From Halomonas salipaludis (GTDB lineage: Bacteria > Pseudomonadota > Gammaproteobacteria > Pseudomonadales > Halomonadaceae): a stretch of 64,000 bases of DNA. The translations under genes and the position numbers were made by a program. Where the stretch lies: contig NZ_NSKB01000001.1 in NCBI RefSeq assembly GCF_002286975.1, positions 188,733 through 252,732 of the forward strand. The letters are read 5' to 3'. The notes beneath the pieces were generated by a model, which worked only from the letters and a program-made list of their open reading frames with translations, was not told the DNA's origin and ran no database searches. Within the stretch, counting starts at the first letter, position 1; each line of letters opens with the position of its first letter. Below are positions 47,134 through 56,897 of this stretch, in pieces.

Positions 47134-47619
47134 TTACTCCAACGGCAGGCGAGTCTCGGCAATCACGATACCGTTGTTGTCGGCGTACAGCCACTGGCCA
47201 GGGACGAGGCGGGCGCCGGCCATATGCATGGGTTGGTCGCGCTGGCCGCCGCCGTTGTCAGCGCCGCGCCGTGGGTGCACGCCCAGTGCCTGGACCCCGA
47301 ACTCCATCTCGGCCAGCACGTCGACGTCGCGCACGCAGCCGTGGATTACCACGCCGACCCAGCCATTTTCCAGCGCCAGCTCGGCGAGGCGGTCGCCGAG
47401 CAGCGCGCAGCGCTGTGATCCGCCGCCATCGACCACCAGCACGGCGCCGTCGCCGGGCTCGGCAAGCATCTGCATCAGCAGGGCATTGTCCTCGAAGCAG
47501 GCGAGGGTCCGCAGCGGGCCACAGAATGCCTCGCGGCCGCCCAGGTTGAGAAAGACCGGCTCGAGCACCTGAACGTCAGGGTGAGCGTCGCAGATGTCCG
47601 GCGTGATGATATGGCTCAT
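47134..47619 (-). CDS. rraA: RraA-family protein (ribonuclease E activity regulator / 4-hydroxy-4-methyl-2-oxoglutarate aldolase fold)
   Basis: Encodes 161 residues, the size of E. coli RraA. Family blocks are TPDICDAHPD, LVVDGGGSQRCALLGDRLAELA and GVVIHGCVRDVDVL, with YADNNGIVIAE at the end. RraA binds RNase E and restrains mRNA decay. Some homologues act as aldolases; the DGGGS and R-D motif positions do not settle this. First gene of an apparent rraA-glycerophosphodiesterase pair. Lies after the acnB terminator. Confidence 0.9.
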   Translation of the reverse strand: MSHIITPDICDAHPDVQVLEPVFLNLGGREAFCGPLRTLACFEDNALLMQMLAEPGDGAVLVVDGGGSQRCALLGDRLAELALENGWVGVVIHGCVRDVDVLAEMEFGVQALGVHPRRGADNGGGQRDQPMHMAGARLVPGQWLYADNNGIVIAETRLPLE

Positions 47620-47691
47620 GCCTTGCTTGACCTTCGATCGCCGACTTTTCGTACAAACCTTAGCTATAAGGGCAGGCGGCAATTGTTGCAA

Positions 47692-47720
47692 TAAAAAAAC
47701 GCCCCGCATAAGCGGGGCGT
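47692..47720 (-). terminator. Intrinsic terminator of acnB
   Basis: On the minus strand ACGCCCCGC-TTAT-GCGGGGCGT is followed by seven T (47698-47692), lying 87 bases beyond the acnB stop. Confidence 0.9.
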
Positions 47721-47806
47721 TTCGGTCATCGGCTATGGCCATCGCTGCCAGGCAGCGGTGCCATCGATGTTGCGAGCATCGGCGACGATAGGCGTGATGC
47801 GGTCGA

Positions 47807-50410
47807 TCAGGCTTCCTGGGCGACCGGAATCACATTCGAGGCAGCCTTTTGGTACTGCTCGATTTCATGGAAGTTCATGTAACGATAGATCTCTGATGCC
47901 ATCGCGTCGAACTGTCCCATGTAACGCTGGTATTCTTCCACGCTCGGCAGGCGTCCTTCAACCGCTGCCACTGCGGCCAGCTCGGCGGAGGCGAGGTAGA
48001 CGTTGGCGCCGTCGCCCAAGCGGTTGGGGAAGTTGCGCGTCGAGGTAGAGACCACGGTGGACTTGGCGGCCACCCGTGCCTGGTTGCCCATGCACAGCGA
48101 GCAGCCCGGCATTTCCATGCGCGCCCCGGCGCGGCCGTAGATGCCGTAGTAGCCCTCTTCGGTGAGCTGGTGCTGGTCCATCTTGGTCGGCGGTGCCAGC
48201 CACAGCTTGGTCTTGAGGCTGCCGGCCGGCTGCTGCTCGAGCAGCTTGCCGGCGGCGCGGAAGTGGCCGATGTTGGTCATGCACGAGCCGATGAAGACCT
48301 CGTCGATGGTCTCGCCGGCGACGTCGGAAAGCAGGCGGGCGTCGTCAGGGTCGTTGGGCGCGCAGAGGATCGGCTCCTTGATCTCTGCGAGGTCGATCTC
48401 GATCACTTCGGCGTACTCGGCGTCGGCGTCGGCACGCATCAGGCTGGGGTTGGCCAGCCACTCTTCCATGGCCTCGATGCGGCGGCGGATGGTGCGCTCG
48501 TCACCGTAGCCGCTGTCGATCATCCATTTCAGCAAGGTGATATTGGACTTCAGGTACTCGGCGACGCTGTCCTCACTCAGGGTGATGGTGCAGCCGGCGG
48601 CGGAGCGCTCGGCGGAGGCGTCGGAGAGTTCGAAGGCCTGCTCGACGGTGAGGTCGTCGAGACCTTCGATCTCCAGCACACGGCCGGAGAAGGCGTTCTT
48701 CTTGCCGGACTTCTCGACGGTCAGCAGACCATGCTTGATCCCGTAGTAGGGGATGGCATGCACCAGGTCACGCAGGGTGACACCGGGCTGGCGCTTGCCC
48801 TTGAAGCGCACCAGAATCGACTCCGGCATGTCCAGTGGCATGACGCCGGTGGCGGCGGCGAAGGCCACCAGGCCGGAGCCGGCCGGGAACGAGATACCCA
48901 TCGGGAAGCGCGTGTGCGAGTCGCCGCCGGTGCCCACGGTGTCGGGCAGCAGCATGCGGTTGAGCCAGCTGTGGATGATGCCGTCACCGGGGCGCAGCGA
49001 AACACCGCCGCGGTTCATGATGAAGTCGGGCAGGGTGTGCTGGGTCTCGACGTCGACCGGCTTGGGATAAGCGCTGGTGTGGCAGAACGACTGCATCACC
49101 AGGTCGGTCTGGAAGCCCAGGCAGGCCAGGTCCTTGAGCTCGTCGCGGGTCATCGGGCCGGTGGTATCCTGGGAGCCGACGGTGGTCATCTTCGGCTCGC
49201 AGTACATGCCGGGACGCACGCCGTCCATGCCGCAGGCCTTGCCGACCATTTTCTGGGCCAGGGTATAGCCCTTGCCAGTGTCGACCGGCTGCTCTGGGGT
49301 CTTGAATACCTCGGAGGCTTCCAAGCCCAGCTCGTTGCGCGCCTTATCGGTCAAGCCGCGGCCAATGATCAGCGGAATACGGCCGCCGGCGCGCACTTCG
49401 TCGAGAATCACCCGGGTCTTGAGTTCGAAGGTGGAGAGCACCTCGTCGCTGCCGTGCTTGCAGACCTTGCCCTCATAGGGGTAGACGTCGATGACGTCGC
49501 CCATCTCGAGCTTGGTGACATCGAACTCGATAGGCAGGGCGCCGGCGTCTTCCATGGTGTTGAAGAAGATCGGCGCGATCTTGCCGCCGAAGCAGTAGCC
49601 GGCGGTACGCTTGTTGGGTACGTAGGGAATATCGTTGCCGAAGAACCACAGCACCGAATTGGTGGCTGACTTGCGCGAGGAGCCGGTGCCGACCACGTCG
49701 CCGACGTAGGCAACCGGGTAGCCCTTGGCCTTGACCGCCTCGATCTGTGCCAGCGGTCCCTTGCTGCCGGGCACTTCCGGTTCGATGCCGTCGCGCGGGT
49801 TCTTGAGCATGGCGTTGGCATGCAGCGGGATATCGGGGCGCGACCAGGCGTCCTGGGCCGGCGAGAGGTCGTCGGTATTGGTCTCGCCGGGCACCTTGAA
49901 CACCGTCAGTGTGACCTTCTCCTCGAGCTTGGGCTTGGCCAGGAACCACTCGGCGTCGGCCCACGACTGCAGCACGTCTTTGGCCACGGCGTTGCCGTTC
50001 TTGGCGCGCTCGGCGACGTCGTGGAAGGCGTCGAACATCAGCAGGGTGTGCTTGAGTTGCTCGCCGGACTCGCGGGCCAGCTCGTCGTTGTCGAGCAGTT
50101 CCACCAGGGTGGCGATATTGTAGCCACCCTGCATGGTGCCGAGCAGCTTGACGGCGTGGATCTTGTCGATCAGCGGTGAGCTGGCTTCGCCCTTGGTGAT
50201 GGCGCTGAGGAAGGCGGCCTTGACGTAAGCGGCCTCATCGACACCTGGCGGCACGCGGTCGGTGATCAATTCGAGCAGGAACTCTTCCTCGCCCGCCGGC
50301 GGTGTCTTGAGTAGCTCGATCAGCGCTGCGACCTGCTCGGCGTTAAGGGGTTTCGGCGGAATGCCCTCGGCGGCACGTTCCTCGACATGTTGGCGATAAG
50401 CTTCAAGCAC
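47807..50410 (-). CDS. acnB: Bifunctional aconitate hydratase 2 / 2-methylisocitrate dehydratase
   Basis: Encodes 867 residues, the AcnB length. Interconverts citrate and isocitrate in the TCA cycle. The N-terminal HEAT-like domain starts [30 protein letters not shown]; the swivel domain has [19 protein letters not shown]. The [4Fe-4S] cysteines are in CHTSAYP? and [14 protein letters not shown] with [10 protein letters not shown] near the C-terminus. A sigma70 promoter lies upstream and an intrinsic terminator downstream, so it is monocistronic. The CHTS segment is a candidate only; the SCMT and SLCMGN positions are the clearer ligands. Confidence 0.97.
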   Translation of the reverse strand: MLEAYRQHVEERAAEGIPPKPLNAEQVAALIELLKTPPAGEEEFLLELITDRVPPGVDEAAYVKAAFLSAITKGEASSPLIDKIHAVKLLGTMQGGYNIATLVELLDNDELARESGEQLKHTLLMFDAFHDVAERAKNGNAVAKDVLQSWADAEWFLAKPKLEEKVTLTVFKVPGETNTDDLSPAQDAWSRPDIPLHANAMLKNPRDGIEPEVPGSKGPLAQIEAVKAKGYPVAYVGDVVGTGSSRKSATNSVLWFFGNDIPYVPNKRTAGYCFGGKIAPIFFNTMEDAGALPIEFDVTKLEMGDVIDVYPYEGKVCKHGSDEVLSTFELKTRVILDEVRAGGRIPLIIGRGLTDKARNELGLEASEVFKTPEQPVDTGKGYTLAQKMVGKACGMDGVRPGMYCEPKMTTVGSQDTTGPMTRDELKDLACLGFQTDLVMQSFCHTSAYPKPVDVETQHTLPDFIMNRGGVSLRPGDGIIHSWLNRMLLPDTVGTGGDSHTRFPMGISFPAGSGLVAFAAATGVMPLDMPESILVRFKGKRQPGVTLRDLVHAIPYYGIKHGLLTVEKSGKKNAFSGRVLEIEGLDDLTVEQAFELSDASAERSAAGCTITLSEDSVAEYLKSNITLLKWMIDSGYGDERTIRRRIEAMEEWLANPSLMRADADAEYAEVIEIDLAEIKEPILCAPNDPDDARLLSDVAGETIDEVFIGSCMTNIGHFRAAGKLLEQQPAGSLKTKLWLAPPTKMDQHQLTEEGYYGIYGRAGARMEMPGCSLCMGNQARVAAKSTVVSTSTRNFPNRLGDGANVYLASAELAAVAAVEGRLPSVEEYQRYMGQFDAMASEIYRYMNFHEIEQYQKAASNVIPVAQEA

Positions 50411-50527
50411 GATAGGGCCCTCATCAAGTGTCTATGCCAGGACGTCGTCCGGTGCCGGGCGCGGTTGCCCGGCGCCAGTCGTATGCCGTCCTGGTTCTCG
50501 CGGTAACCATGTGAATGGGTGCAGCGG

Positions 50528-50556
50528 ATCATACGTGAAACTGTCGACAATGTTAA
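50528..50556 (-). promoter_or_regulatory. Sigma70 promoter of acnB
   Basis: On the minus strand TTAACA (50556-50551), a 17-base spacer and TATGAT (50533-50528). The rest of the 50411-50700 gap contains a GC-rich leader for acnB and the DUF1289 ribosome site. Confidence 0.7.
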
Positions 50557-50700
50557 GGAAGCGCGGCGTGGTGGGCCTTCAACTTTGGTCGCCGTGATGT
50601 TCGACGGACATGCGGCGACCAGATCGAGGGTGCTCCGGGCGGCTCGACGCGGTACCATCGGCGCCATGAATTTGCCTGACGGATTCAGCGGGAGAGGCTC

Positions 50701-51135
50701 ATGAGTCGTCGGATCGTGTCGCCCTGCGTGGGCCTGTGTTCGACCACGGTGGGCGATACCACCTGCCGTGGCTGCCAGCGCCATGATCGTGAAATTCGCG
50801 ACTGGCTGGGCTACGCCGGTGCCGAGCGCGAGGCGCGCATGCAGTCGCTTGACGCGCTGCGCGTGGCGGTCGCCGAGCGCTACCTGGAGGTCACCGATGC
50901 CGCGCTGCTCGAGGCGCAGCTGGTGCGCTACCGGATTCGCTTTCGCCCCGAGCAGCCGGCGCTGTCGCGGGCCATCGAACTGCTGCGGGTCGGGCGCCAG
51001 CGCATCAACGACATGACCCGCTACGGCCTTGCGCCGCGCAACGGCGCTGAAGCGCTGGGGCCGGCCGAGCTCTACGCGGTGCTCAACCAGGCACTGAATG
51101 CCGCCGCCCAGGCACGCAGCGACGCCGAACCCTAG
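50701..51135 (+). CDS. DUF1289 small cysteine-cluster protein
   Basis: Encodes 144 residues. The N-terminal 35 residues carry SPCVGLCSTTVGDTTCRGCQR, the CxxxC...CxxC pattern of DUF1289, thought to bind a metal or Fe-S cluster. The remaining helical part (REARMQSLDALRVAVAERYLEV, then INDMTRYGLAPRNGA) is longer than in the minimal family (about 60-70 residues). The function is unknown. It has GGGAGAGG before the ATG and lies upstream of miaE on the same strand. Confidence 0.85.
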   Translation: MSRRIVSPCVGLCSTTVGDTTCRGCQRHDREIRDWLGYAGAEREARMQSLDALRVAVAERYLEVTDAALLEAQLVRYRIRFRPEQPALSRAIELLRVGRQRINDMTRYGLAPRNGAEALGPAELYAVLNQALNAAAQARSDAEP

Positions 51136-51203
51136 AAATGTCTGACGTCGATTGTCTACAGCCACAGCCGAGCAACGGCCAACACATGCAAGAGAATCCA
51201 ACC

Positions 51204-51842
51204 ATGCAAGACGCACCCGAGGCGCTGCTGCCCGAGTCGCTGACCAGCTTCCTGCGCTGCCCCACCCCCGAGGCCTGGATTACCGCCGCGCTCGAGCATC
51301 AGGAGCTGCTGCTGATCGATCACGCCCAGTGCGAGAAGAAGGCCGCCTCCACGGCGATGAGCCTGATGTACCGCTACGTGGATCGGCCGCTGCTGCTGAC
51401 CAAGATGTCGCAGCTGGCCCGTGAGGAGCTGCTGCACTTCGAACAAGTGATCAAGGTCATGGAGACCCGCGGCGTGACCTACCGCCATCTCAGCGCTTCG
51501 CGTTACGCAGAAGGTCTGCGCCGCCATGTGCGCGCTGAAGATCCGGCGCGACTGGTCGATATACTGATTATCGGGGCCTATATCGAAGCGCGTAGCTGCG
51601 AGCGTTTCGCGCGGCTGATTCCGCACCTCGACGCTGAACTTGCCAAGTTCTATCGCAGTCTGGTTAAGTCGGAAGGGCGCCACTTCGAGGACTACCTGAT
51701 GCTGGCGCGCCGCTATGCCGAGGAGGGGGGCGATGCCCAGGTCGAGGCGCGTATCGTCTTCTTCGCCGAGTGTGAAGCCGACTTGATCGAGCGCAAGGAC
51801 AGCGAGTTTCGCTTCCACAGCGGCCTGCCGTGCGCCGCATGA
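51204..51842 (+). CDS. miaE: tRNA 2-methylthio-N6-isopentenyladenosine-37 hydroxylase
   Basis: Encodes about 212 residues from the start used. MiaE is a nonheme diiron oxygenase that hydroxylates ms2i6A37 in tRNAs reading U-starting codons. Ligand-bearing helices read DHAQCEKKAASTAMS, REELLHFEQVIKVM and EARSCERFARLIPHL with KSEGRHFEDYLMLARRY. The start is uncertain: 51138, 51186 and 51204 are all in frame; 51204 fits the family N-terminus best (LLPESLTSFLRCPTPEAW follows). Lies between the DUF1289 gene and a large regulator. Confidence 0.9.
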   Translation: MQDAPEALLPESLTSFLRCPTPEAWITAALEHQELLLIDHAQCEKKAASTAMSLMYRYVDRPLLLTKMSQLAREELLHFEQVIKVMETRGVTYRHLSASRYAEGLRRHVRAEDPARLVDILIIGAYIEARSCERFARLIPHLDAELAKFYRSLVKSEGRHFEDYLMLARRYAEEGGDAQVEARIVFFAECEADLIERKDSEFRFHSGLPCAA

Positions 51843-51895
51843 GCCGCACGGACAGACGTACGGGATACTGAGCAGATAATAACGCAGGAACCATC

Positions 51896-54800
51896 ATGAT
51901 GCGGGAATCACCTGTCAACGAGCAATTAGCGCTATTCGGTCATTTTTCCCTGATGCTCGGCGAGGACAGCCTTTCCCAGTTCAGCTACGACAAGGTCAAG
52001 GCCCTGCTGGTCTATCTGCTGCTGCATCGCCAGCCGGTCAACCGTTCGACCCTGGCCGAACTGCTGTGGCCCGACCAGGGGCTCTCGTCGGGGCGTACCA
52101 ACCTGCGCCATGCGCTGCACTGCCTGCGCCAGTCGCTGGGTGATCAGGCCGAGCGGGTGCTGGTGGTGTCGCGCCAGACCATCGCCTTCAAGCTGCCCGA
52201 CGAGTGGGCGTTCGACCTCCACGAGTTGCAGGAGATGCTCGATGCCCCGGCCGATATCGTCGCTCTCGAGTCGATCCTCGACATCTACCGCGGCGACCTG
52301 GTCGAAGAACTGCAGCTGTCGGCCTGCGCCGATTTCCAGCGTTGGCTGCTGCGTGTGCGCAACGAGTGGCGCCAGCGCGTCATTGCCTATGCCGAGGCCG
52401 TGCTCGAGTCCCACGACGAAGTGCCCGAGCACCTGCTGCGGGCGCTGGTCAGCCGCTTTTCCGGCTACGGCCCCTTCCACGAGCGGCTGGTGCGCCAGCT
52501 TGCCGAGCAGGGCCAGTCGGCTGCCGCCCATGAGCAGTACAACGCCTATCTGCAGCTGTTGGCGCTCTCCGGCCAGCAGCCCGAACCGACCTTTCTGCAG
52601 CTCGCTCGCCACTGGTCCGATGGCAAGGGTGAGTTGCAGCGGCTTTCGCCCCAGGGCGCCTTCTCGCGGGCACTGGCCGCCGACAGCTCGCCACTACGCG
52701 ACGAGGAGATCGAGCAGCGCCAGCTGTCGGTGATGGCAATCCGCCTGCGCCTCAAGGGTGAGTGGCAGGATCGCGCCGAGACCCGTGCCTGCCTGGCGCT
52801 GCAGATCGAGCTGATGCGCTGGCTCGAGCAACAGTGCCACCACCTGGGCGGCTTCTGGCTGCCCGGCGCCACCGGTGGCCTCGGTCTGGCTTGCTTTGGC
52901 ACCCACGGCCCGGCCCATCAGCTTGCCGAGCTGGTAGCACTCTACGAACACTGCCGGCGTGCGCTGCCCGAGGAGAGCGCGCGCCACTGGAGTGGCGACG
53001 CGGCGATTCCCAGCTTCGAGTTGGCCGCTGGTCTCAACAGCGGCCGCGTGGTGTATCTGCCCGAGCGCCAGCTGGTCGACCCGCTTGGCCAGGTGACCCA
53101 GGTGTCGTTGGAGCTGATGAGCGCCGCCGAAGGCAGCGAGCTGGTGATCTCCCAGGAGTCGAGCCAGCACATGCCGCCGGCGCTCGACCTGCAGCCGCGG
53201 CTATCGTCGCGGCTGCTGGCTAGCGACGGCAAGATTCGCCTGCGCGCCCTGGTGCTGGGCACCAACGAGGGCGGCCGCGAGGCGCTGCCGCCCAGCCTGA
53301 TTGGTCGCGAGGCAGCGCTGCGCAAGCTGCGCGACGCCCTGGCCCGGGCCGGTATCGGCTTGCGCCAGAGCGTGCTGGTACGCGGCGCCTCGGGGATGGG
53401 CAAGTCGGCGTTGCTGGTCGGCTTTCGCCAGGTCGAGCAGAGCCTCGATGCGGCGGTGTGCTGGCAGCCGACCACGCGACTCTCGGTGCAGGTCCCTTAT
53501 GGCGTGGCGCGCCAGCTGCTGCACTGGCACCTGGGCGATAACGTCGATGCCCAGGCGTTCGGCACGCTGCTCGAGCAACTGCCGGGGCTCAATCTGGACG
53601 CTGCCAAGCGTCAGCTGCTCGAGGAGGCGCTTGGTGTTCGCGAGCCCGAAGAGGTATCGACGTCGGCGCAGAGCGGTGAAGCCGTGGAGCTAGTGGTCAG
53701 CCTGATGCGACGGCTGATCGAGCTGCTCACCCAGGAGCGGCCGCTGGTGATGATGATCGACGACCTGCAGTGGCTGGATGAGCTCTCATTCAAGGTGCTC
53801 TCCGGGCTGCAGGCACGCTTGCCGATCAACTGTCCGCTGCTGATGGTGGCCAGCCATCATGGCCGCGAGCCGCTACCGGCCAAGCTGCACTGGGACCAGC
53901 AGATTGCGCTGGGGCGTCTCGATGCATTGCAGTCGTCGCGACTGTTGTCGCAGCTGGCGCGCCGCTATCGGCTGCATCTCAGCCCGCGGCTGCGTAATCA
54001 GTTGATCGAGCGCTGCGACGGTGTGCCGCTCTATCTGCAGGAGATCTGCCGACGCCTCGACATGGACCGCCGCGAGGGGCGCAGCGTACAGCTCGACGAG
54101 CTGCCCCGCGGCCTGCTTGGCCTGCTTGCCAGCCGCATCGACCAGCTCGACGTGGATCGTGAGATCGCCCACGTGGCGGCGGTGCTGGGGCGTCAGTTCC
54201 GGCTCGACTTCCTGGTCGAGTGCAGCGGCTGGGAGCCGGCGCGGCTCAAGCAGGCGCTGGAGCAGATGTGTCGCCTCGAGGTCATCGAGGCCTGCGACAG
54301 CGGCAGCGAATTCGACTACCAGTTCAGCCACCAGCTGTTGCAGGAAGCGGCCTACCTCTCCTGTCCCCGCGACCTGCGCATGCGTATTCACCTGCAGGTG
54401 GTCAACCTCATCGAGGAGCGCTTCCCGATGTGGATCAGTCGCCACCCCGGCGATTTCGCCACCCATCTGCGCCGCAGCGGCCACTACGCTCGCGGCGCGC
54501 GCTACTTCGAGCTGGCCGCCCGCGAGGCGCTCAAGGTCAGTGCCAACCGTACCGCGCTGAAGATGGCCGACTTCGGGCTTGCCAGCCTGCGCCACGTCGA
54601 CGACCAGGGCGAACGCGAGATCAGCCTGCTGACCGTGCGTGGCCAGGCCGCCTTCGCTCTCGAAGGCCACGGCTCGCCGACCGCCCACGAAAGCTTCGTG
54701 CGCGCCCGTGAGCTGATGGCCAGCGAAAGCAGTAAGGAGGACTCCGAAGAGGCCGATCTCGAGCAGCGCTTCCTGGTCAAGTGGGGGCTGTGGGTAGGCT

Positions 54801-55789
54801 GCAGCCAGCGCCACGCGCATGCCGACGCCTTTTCACTGGCGTCCAACCTTTCTGCCCTGGCCGCGCGCCTCGACGACGTGCGCTACCAGCGCCTCGCCGA
54901 CTACGCCCAGGCCACCTGCGAATACTGGGCCGGACGCATTCGTCAGGCCTACGACCACCTCGAGGAGATCGACCCGCTCAACCAGCCGATGATGATCGAG
55001 TGGCTGCCGTTCTCCGATCATCCTCAGGTCGCGGCGTCCTGCTACCAGGGCTGGGCGCTGTGCCTGCGCGGCGACTACCGCCGCGCCGAGCAGCAGGCCG
55101 AAGCCGCCATCCGCCTCGCTGAACGCTTCAAACACCCCGGCTCGCTGGCCATGGCGCTGCTGTTCTCGGCGGCGGTGTACCGTCAGCTGGGACATGTGCA
55201 CCTGGCCGGCATGCGCGCACAGCGTGCCTTCGAGCTGACTGGTACCCCGGATCTGCATCTGTGGCAGGTGTCGTCGCAGAGCCTGATCGGCTGGCAGCGG
55301 GCGCTGGCCGGTGACACCGAAGGCCTGGTGATGCTGCAGGCGGGGATGGAGGAGTTCGACGAGGTGACCGGGCGCGAGCGGTATACCAGGCCGGTGCTGT
55401 GGTACGTCGACGCCTGCGTGGCGCTGGGCGAGTACGCCCGCGCCGAGGATTACCTCGACCAGTGTCTGCTGGTGGCCCAGGAGCGCGGCTCGCTCTACCT
55501 GCCGGAGATTGCCACGCAGCTGGCACGGGTGCGTCACCACCTCGGTCACCCCCGCGAGGCGATACGGGCGCTGGCCGAGCAGGCGCTGGCACAGGCTCGC
55601 GAGCATGAGAACCTGCACCAACAGCTGCATGCCCTGGAGCTGTGGCTGACGCTGATCGACCCGGCCGACGGCAAGGCGCGTGACGAGTTACGGCGGCTGC
55701 TCAGTGTGGTTTCGCACAGCGATGCGCCGGTATTGGTACGCTGGCGCAATTTGCTCGATCAGCGCGTCGCGGTCAGCATGGACAACTAG
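51896..55789 (+). CDS. Giant SARP / pseudo-cyclase / STAND ATPase / TPR regulator
   Basis: Encodes 1297 residues. Residues 1-100 form an OmpR/SARP-like winged helix (YDKVKALLVYLLLHRQPVNRSTLAELLWPD, SGRTNLRHALHCLRQSLG). About 105-245 is the BTAD helical repeat of SARPs. About 270-450 resembles a class III nucleotide cyclase domain (RQLSVMAIRL, GGLGLACFG, AAGLNSGRVVY, DPLGQVTQVSLELM) but lacks the metal-binding Asp residues, so it is probably inactive. A STAND-type ATPase has Walker A GASGMGKS at 497-504 and Walker B VMMIDD near 617-623. About 800-1270 is TPR-like. Either of two adjacent ATGs could start (51896 or 51899). Target genes and signal are unknown. It is the largest gene in the window and stands alone between miaE and the queuosine operon. 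Confidence 0.85.
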   Translation: MMRESPVNEQLALFGHFSLMLGEDSLSQFSYDKVKALLVYLLLHRQPVNRSTLAELLWPDQGLSSGRTNLRHALHCLRQSLGDQAERVLVVSRQTIAFKLPDEWAFDLHELQEMLDAPADIVALESILDIYRGDLVEELQLSACADFQRWLLRVRNEWRQRVIAYAEAVLESHDEVPEHLLRALVSRFSGYGPFHERLVRQLAEQGQSAAAHEQYNAYLQLLALSGQQPEPTFLQLARHWSDGKGELQRLSPQGAFSRALAADSSPLRDEEIEQRQLSVMAIRLRLKGEWQDRAETRACLALQIELMRWLEQQCHHLGGFWLPGATGGLGLACFGTHGPAHQLAELVALYEHCRRALPEESARHWSGDAAIPSFELAAGLNSGRVVYLPERQLVDPLGQVTQVSLELMSAAEGSELVISQESSQHMPPALDLQPRLSSRLLASDGKIRLRALVLGTNEGGREALPPSLIGREAALRKLRDALARAGIGLRQSVLVRGASGMGKSALLVGFRQVEQSLDAAVCWQPTTRLSVQVPYGVARQLLHWHLGDNVDAQAFGTLLEQLPGLNLDAAKRQLLEEALGVREPEEVSTSAQSGEAVELVVSLMRRLIELLTQERPLVMMIDDLQWLDELSFKVLSGLQARLPINCPLLMVASHHGREPLPAKLHWDQQIALGRLDALQSSRLLSQLARRYRLHLSPRLRNQLIERCDGVPLYLQEICRRLDMDRREGRSVQLDELPRGLLGLLASRIDQLDVDREIAHVAAVLGRQFRLDFLVECSGWEPARLKQALEQMCRLEVIEACDSGSEFDYQFSHQLLQEAAYLSCPRDLRMRIHLQVVNLIEERFPMWISRHPGDFATHLRRSGHYARGARYFELAAREALKVSANRTALKMADFGLASLRHVDDQGEREISLLTVRGQAAFALEGHGSPTAHESFVRARELMASESSKEDSEEADLEQRFLVKWGLWVGCSQRHAHADAFSLASNLSALAARLDDVRYQRLADYAQATCEYWAGRIRQAYDHLEEIDPLNQPMMIEWLPFSDHPQVAASCYQGWALCLRGDYRRAEQQAEAAIRLAERFKHPGSLAMALLFSAAVYRQLGHVHLAGMRAQRAFELTGTPDLHLWQVSSQSLIGWQRALAGDTEGLVMLQAGMEEFDEVTGRERYTRPVLWYVDACVALGEYARAEDYLDQCLLVAQERGSLYLPEIATQLARVRHHLGHPREAIRALAEQALAQAREHENLHQQLHALELWLTLIDPADGKARDELRRLLSVVSHSDAPVLVRWRNLLDQRVAVSMDN

Positions 55790-55797
55790 GCGGCGGG

Positions 55798-56064
55798 TCA
55801 GGCGTCGGTGGTGCTGAGCTCCAATGCAGCGATGCGCGCCAGCGCCTCGCTGCGCCGCTCGCCGCATAGTTCGGCGTCGAAGTCGAAGGCCCGGCATACC
55901 GCCGGGCGGCGCGGATCGCCGAACAGCCGACACAGGTTGTCTTCGTCGAGCTGTACGCAGCGTTCTCCGGCCGGCTTGCCGTGGGGCATGCCGGGAATCG
56001 GCGAGCTGATCGAGGGCGCGATGCAGCAGGCACCGCAGCCCGGCCGGCAGCCCGCCTCGCTCAC
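55798..56064 (-). CDS. YkgJ-type cysteine cluster protein
   Basis: Encodes 88 residues with eight Cys, four at the N-terminus in GCRPGCGACC and four more spaced through the protein (ERC, NLC, VCRAF, ELC). This is the YkgJ zinc or iron chelating domain found in small Fe-S or metal proteins. The start is a GTG at 56064 overlapping the QueD-like stop (GTGA), which fits operon coupling; upstream in-frame extension lies inside the QueD-like gene in another frame and is rejected. Last gene of the queuosine operon; the link to queuosine is by position only. Confidence 0.8.
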   Translation of the reverse strand: MSEAGCRPGCGACCIAPSISSPIPGMPHGKPAGERCVQLDEDNLCRLFGDPRRPAVCRAFDFDAELCGERRSEALARIAALELSTTDA

Positions 56065-56897
56065 GGCCCCGCCTCGGCGATGGCGCCCTTGTCGATCCCT
56101 TCGAAGGCCTTGACACGGATGCGTTCGCCGCACTCCCGGGCGATTTTCGCGGCGAGCCACGCGGCAATCTGCTCGACGGTGGTGGTACACGGCAGCACGG
56201 CGCAGCGCGCACGAGGCAGGCACAGGGCGAACCTGCCCTGGGGGGCCTGATAGTGGCAGCGCAGCGTATCGGCGTCGCCGTCGTCGATGACATCCTCGGC
56301 GTCGACCAGGTAGCGATCCGCCAGCCAGTTCGCCCAGCGTACTTCCAGCCCGGTGTCGCGTCGGCCCTGACGCCATACCTCGAGACGCGAGCGGTGGCCG
56401 TGGGCAATCCGCTGGCAGTTGCCGGCATGCCGCTTGAGGCCATGGCTGTAGGTATAGCTGGCGCCGTCGATGGTTTCGTCACGCAGCCCTAGGCGGATCG
56501 CCACGACACGCGGGGGAGGGCGTCGCATCAGCTCCTTGGCCAGGTGCTCGCCGAGCCGCTCGGCGCCGATGGCTTGCCAGGGCAACAGGGTGAAGGCCTG
56601 GCGTGGGCCACGCACTTCCATCGGGTAGGGCAGCTGAGTGCGTATCGCCAGTCCCTCGCGGCACTCCTCAACGCTGATGCCCGGCGCGCGGCTCGGTACC
56701 AGTAGCGTATGGTCGGCGCCGGCATCCAGTCGCGACTTGATCCACGGCTTGACCTCGCCGAAGTCGAACAGCATGCCGTCCTCGCCCAGTGCGCCGTCGA
56801 GCTCGGCATCGACATGCCAACTGGCGCCGATCAATCCGCGCTTCGGGCACCATAGCGAAACGTCGAGCTGGGTCAGGCGATTTACGAATAGCGTCAT
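56061..56897 (-). CDS. QueD-like 6-carboxy/6-pyruvoyl tetrahydropterin synthase family, two-module form
   Basis: Encodes 278 residues, about twice a normal QueD (about 120). The first half (MTLFVNRLTQLDVSLWCPKRG, HVDAELDGAL, GMLFDFGEVKPWIKSRLD, DHTLLV) and the second (YSHGLKRHAGNCQRIAHGHRSRLEV) each resemble a T-fold; the zinc His motif (HxxHGH-like, in CQRIAHGHRS) is clear only in the second. QueD makes 6-carboxy-tetrahydropterin in queuosine precursor synthesis. Sits between queE and the YkgJ gene, overlapping both by four bases. A separate canonical QueD is not in the window, so which protein supplies the activity is open. Confidence 0.82.
   Translation of the reverse strand: MTLFVNRLTQLDVSLWCPKRGLIGASWHVDAELDGALGEDGMLFDFGEVKPWIKSRLDAGADHTLLVPSRAPGISVEECREGLAIRTQLPYPMEVRGPRQAFTLLPWQAIGAERLGEHLAKELMRRPPPRVVAIRLGLRDETIDGASYTYSHGLKRHAGNCQRIAHGHRSRLEVWRQGRRDTGLEVRWANWLADRYLVDAEDVIDDGDADTLRCHYQAPQGRFALCLPRARCAVLPCTTTVEQIAAWLAAKIARECGERIRVKAFEGIDKGAIAEAGP

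Noticed and set aside
48170-49669. A long antisense frame of about 499 residues opposite acnB
   Set aside because: It is a low-complexity shadow of acnB codon usage (Gly, Ala, His, Gln, Asp rich) without recognisable domains or a ribosome site. acnB itself is strongly supported.
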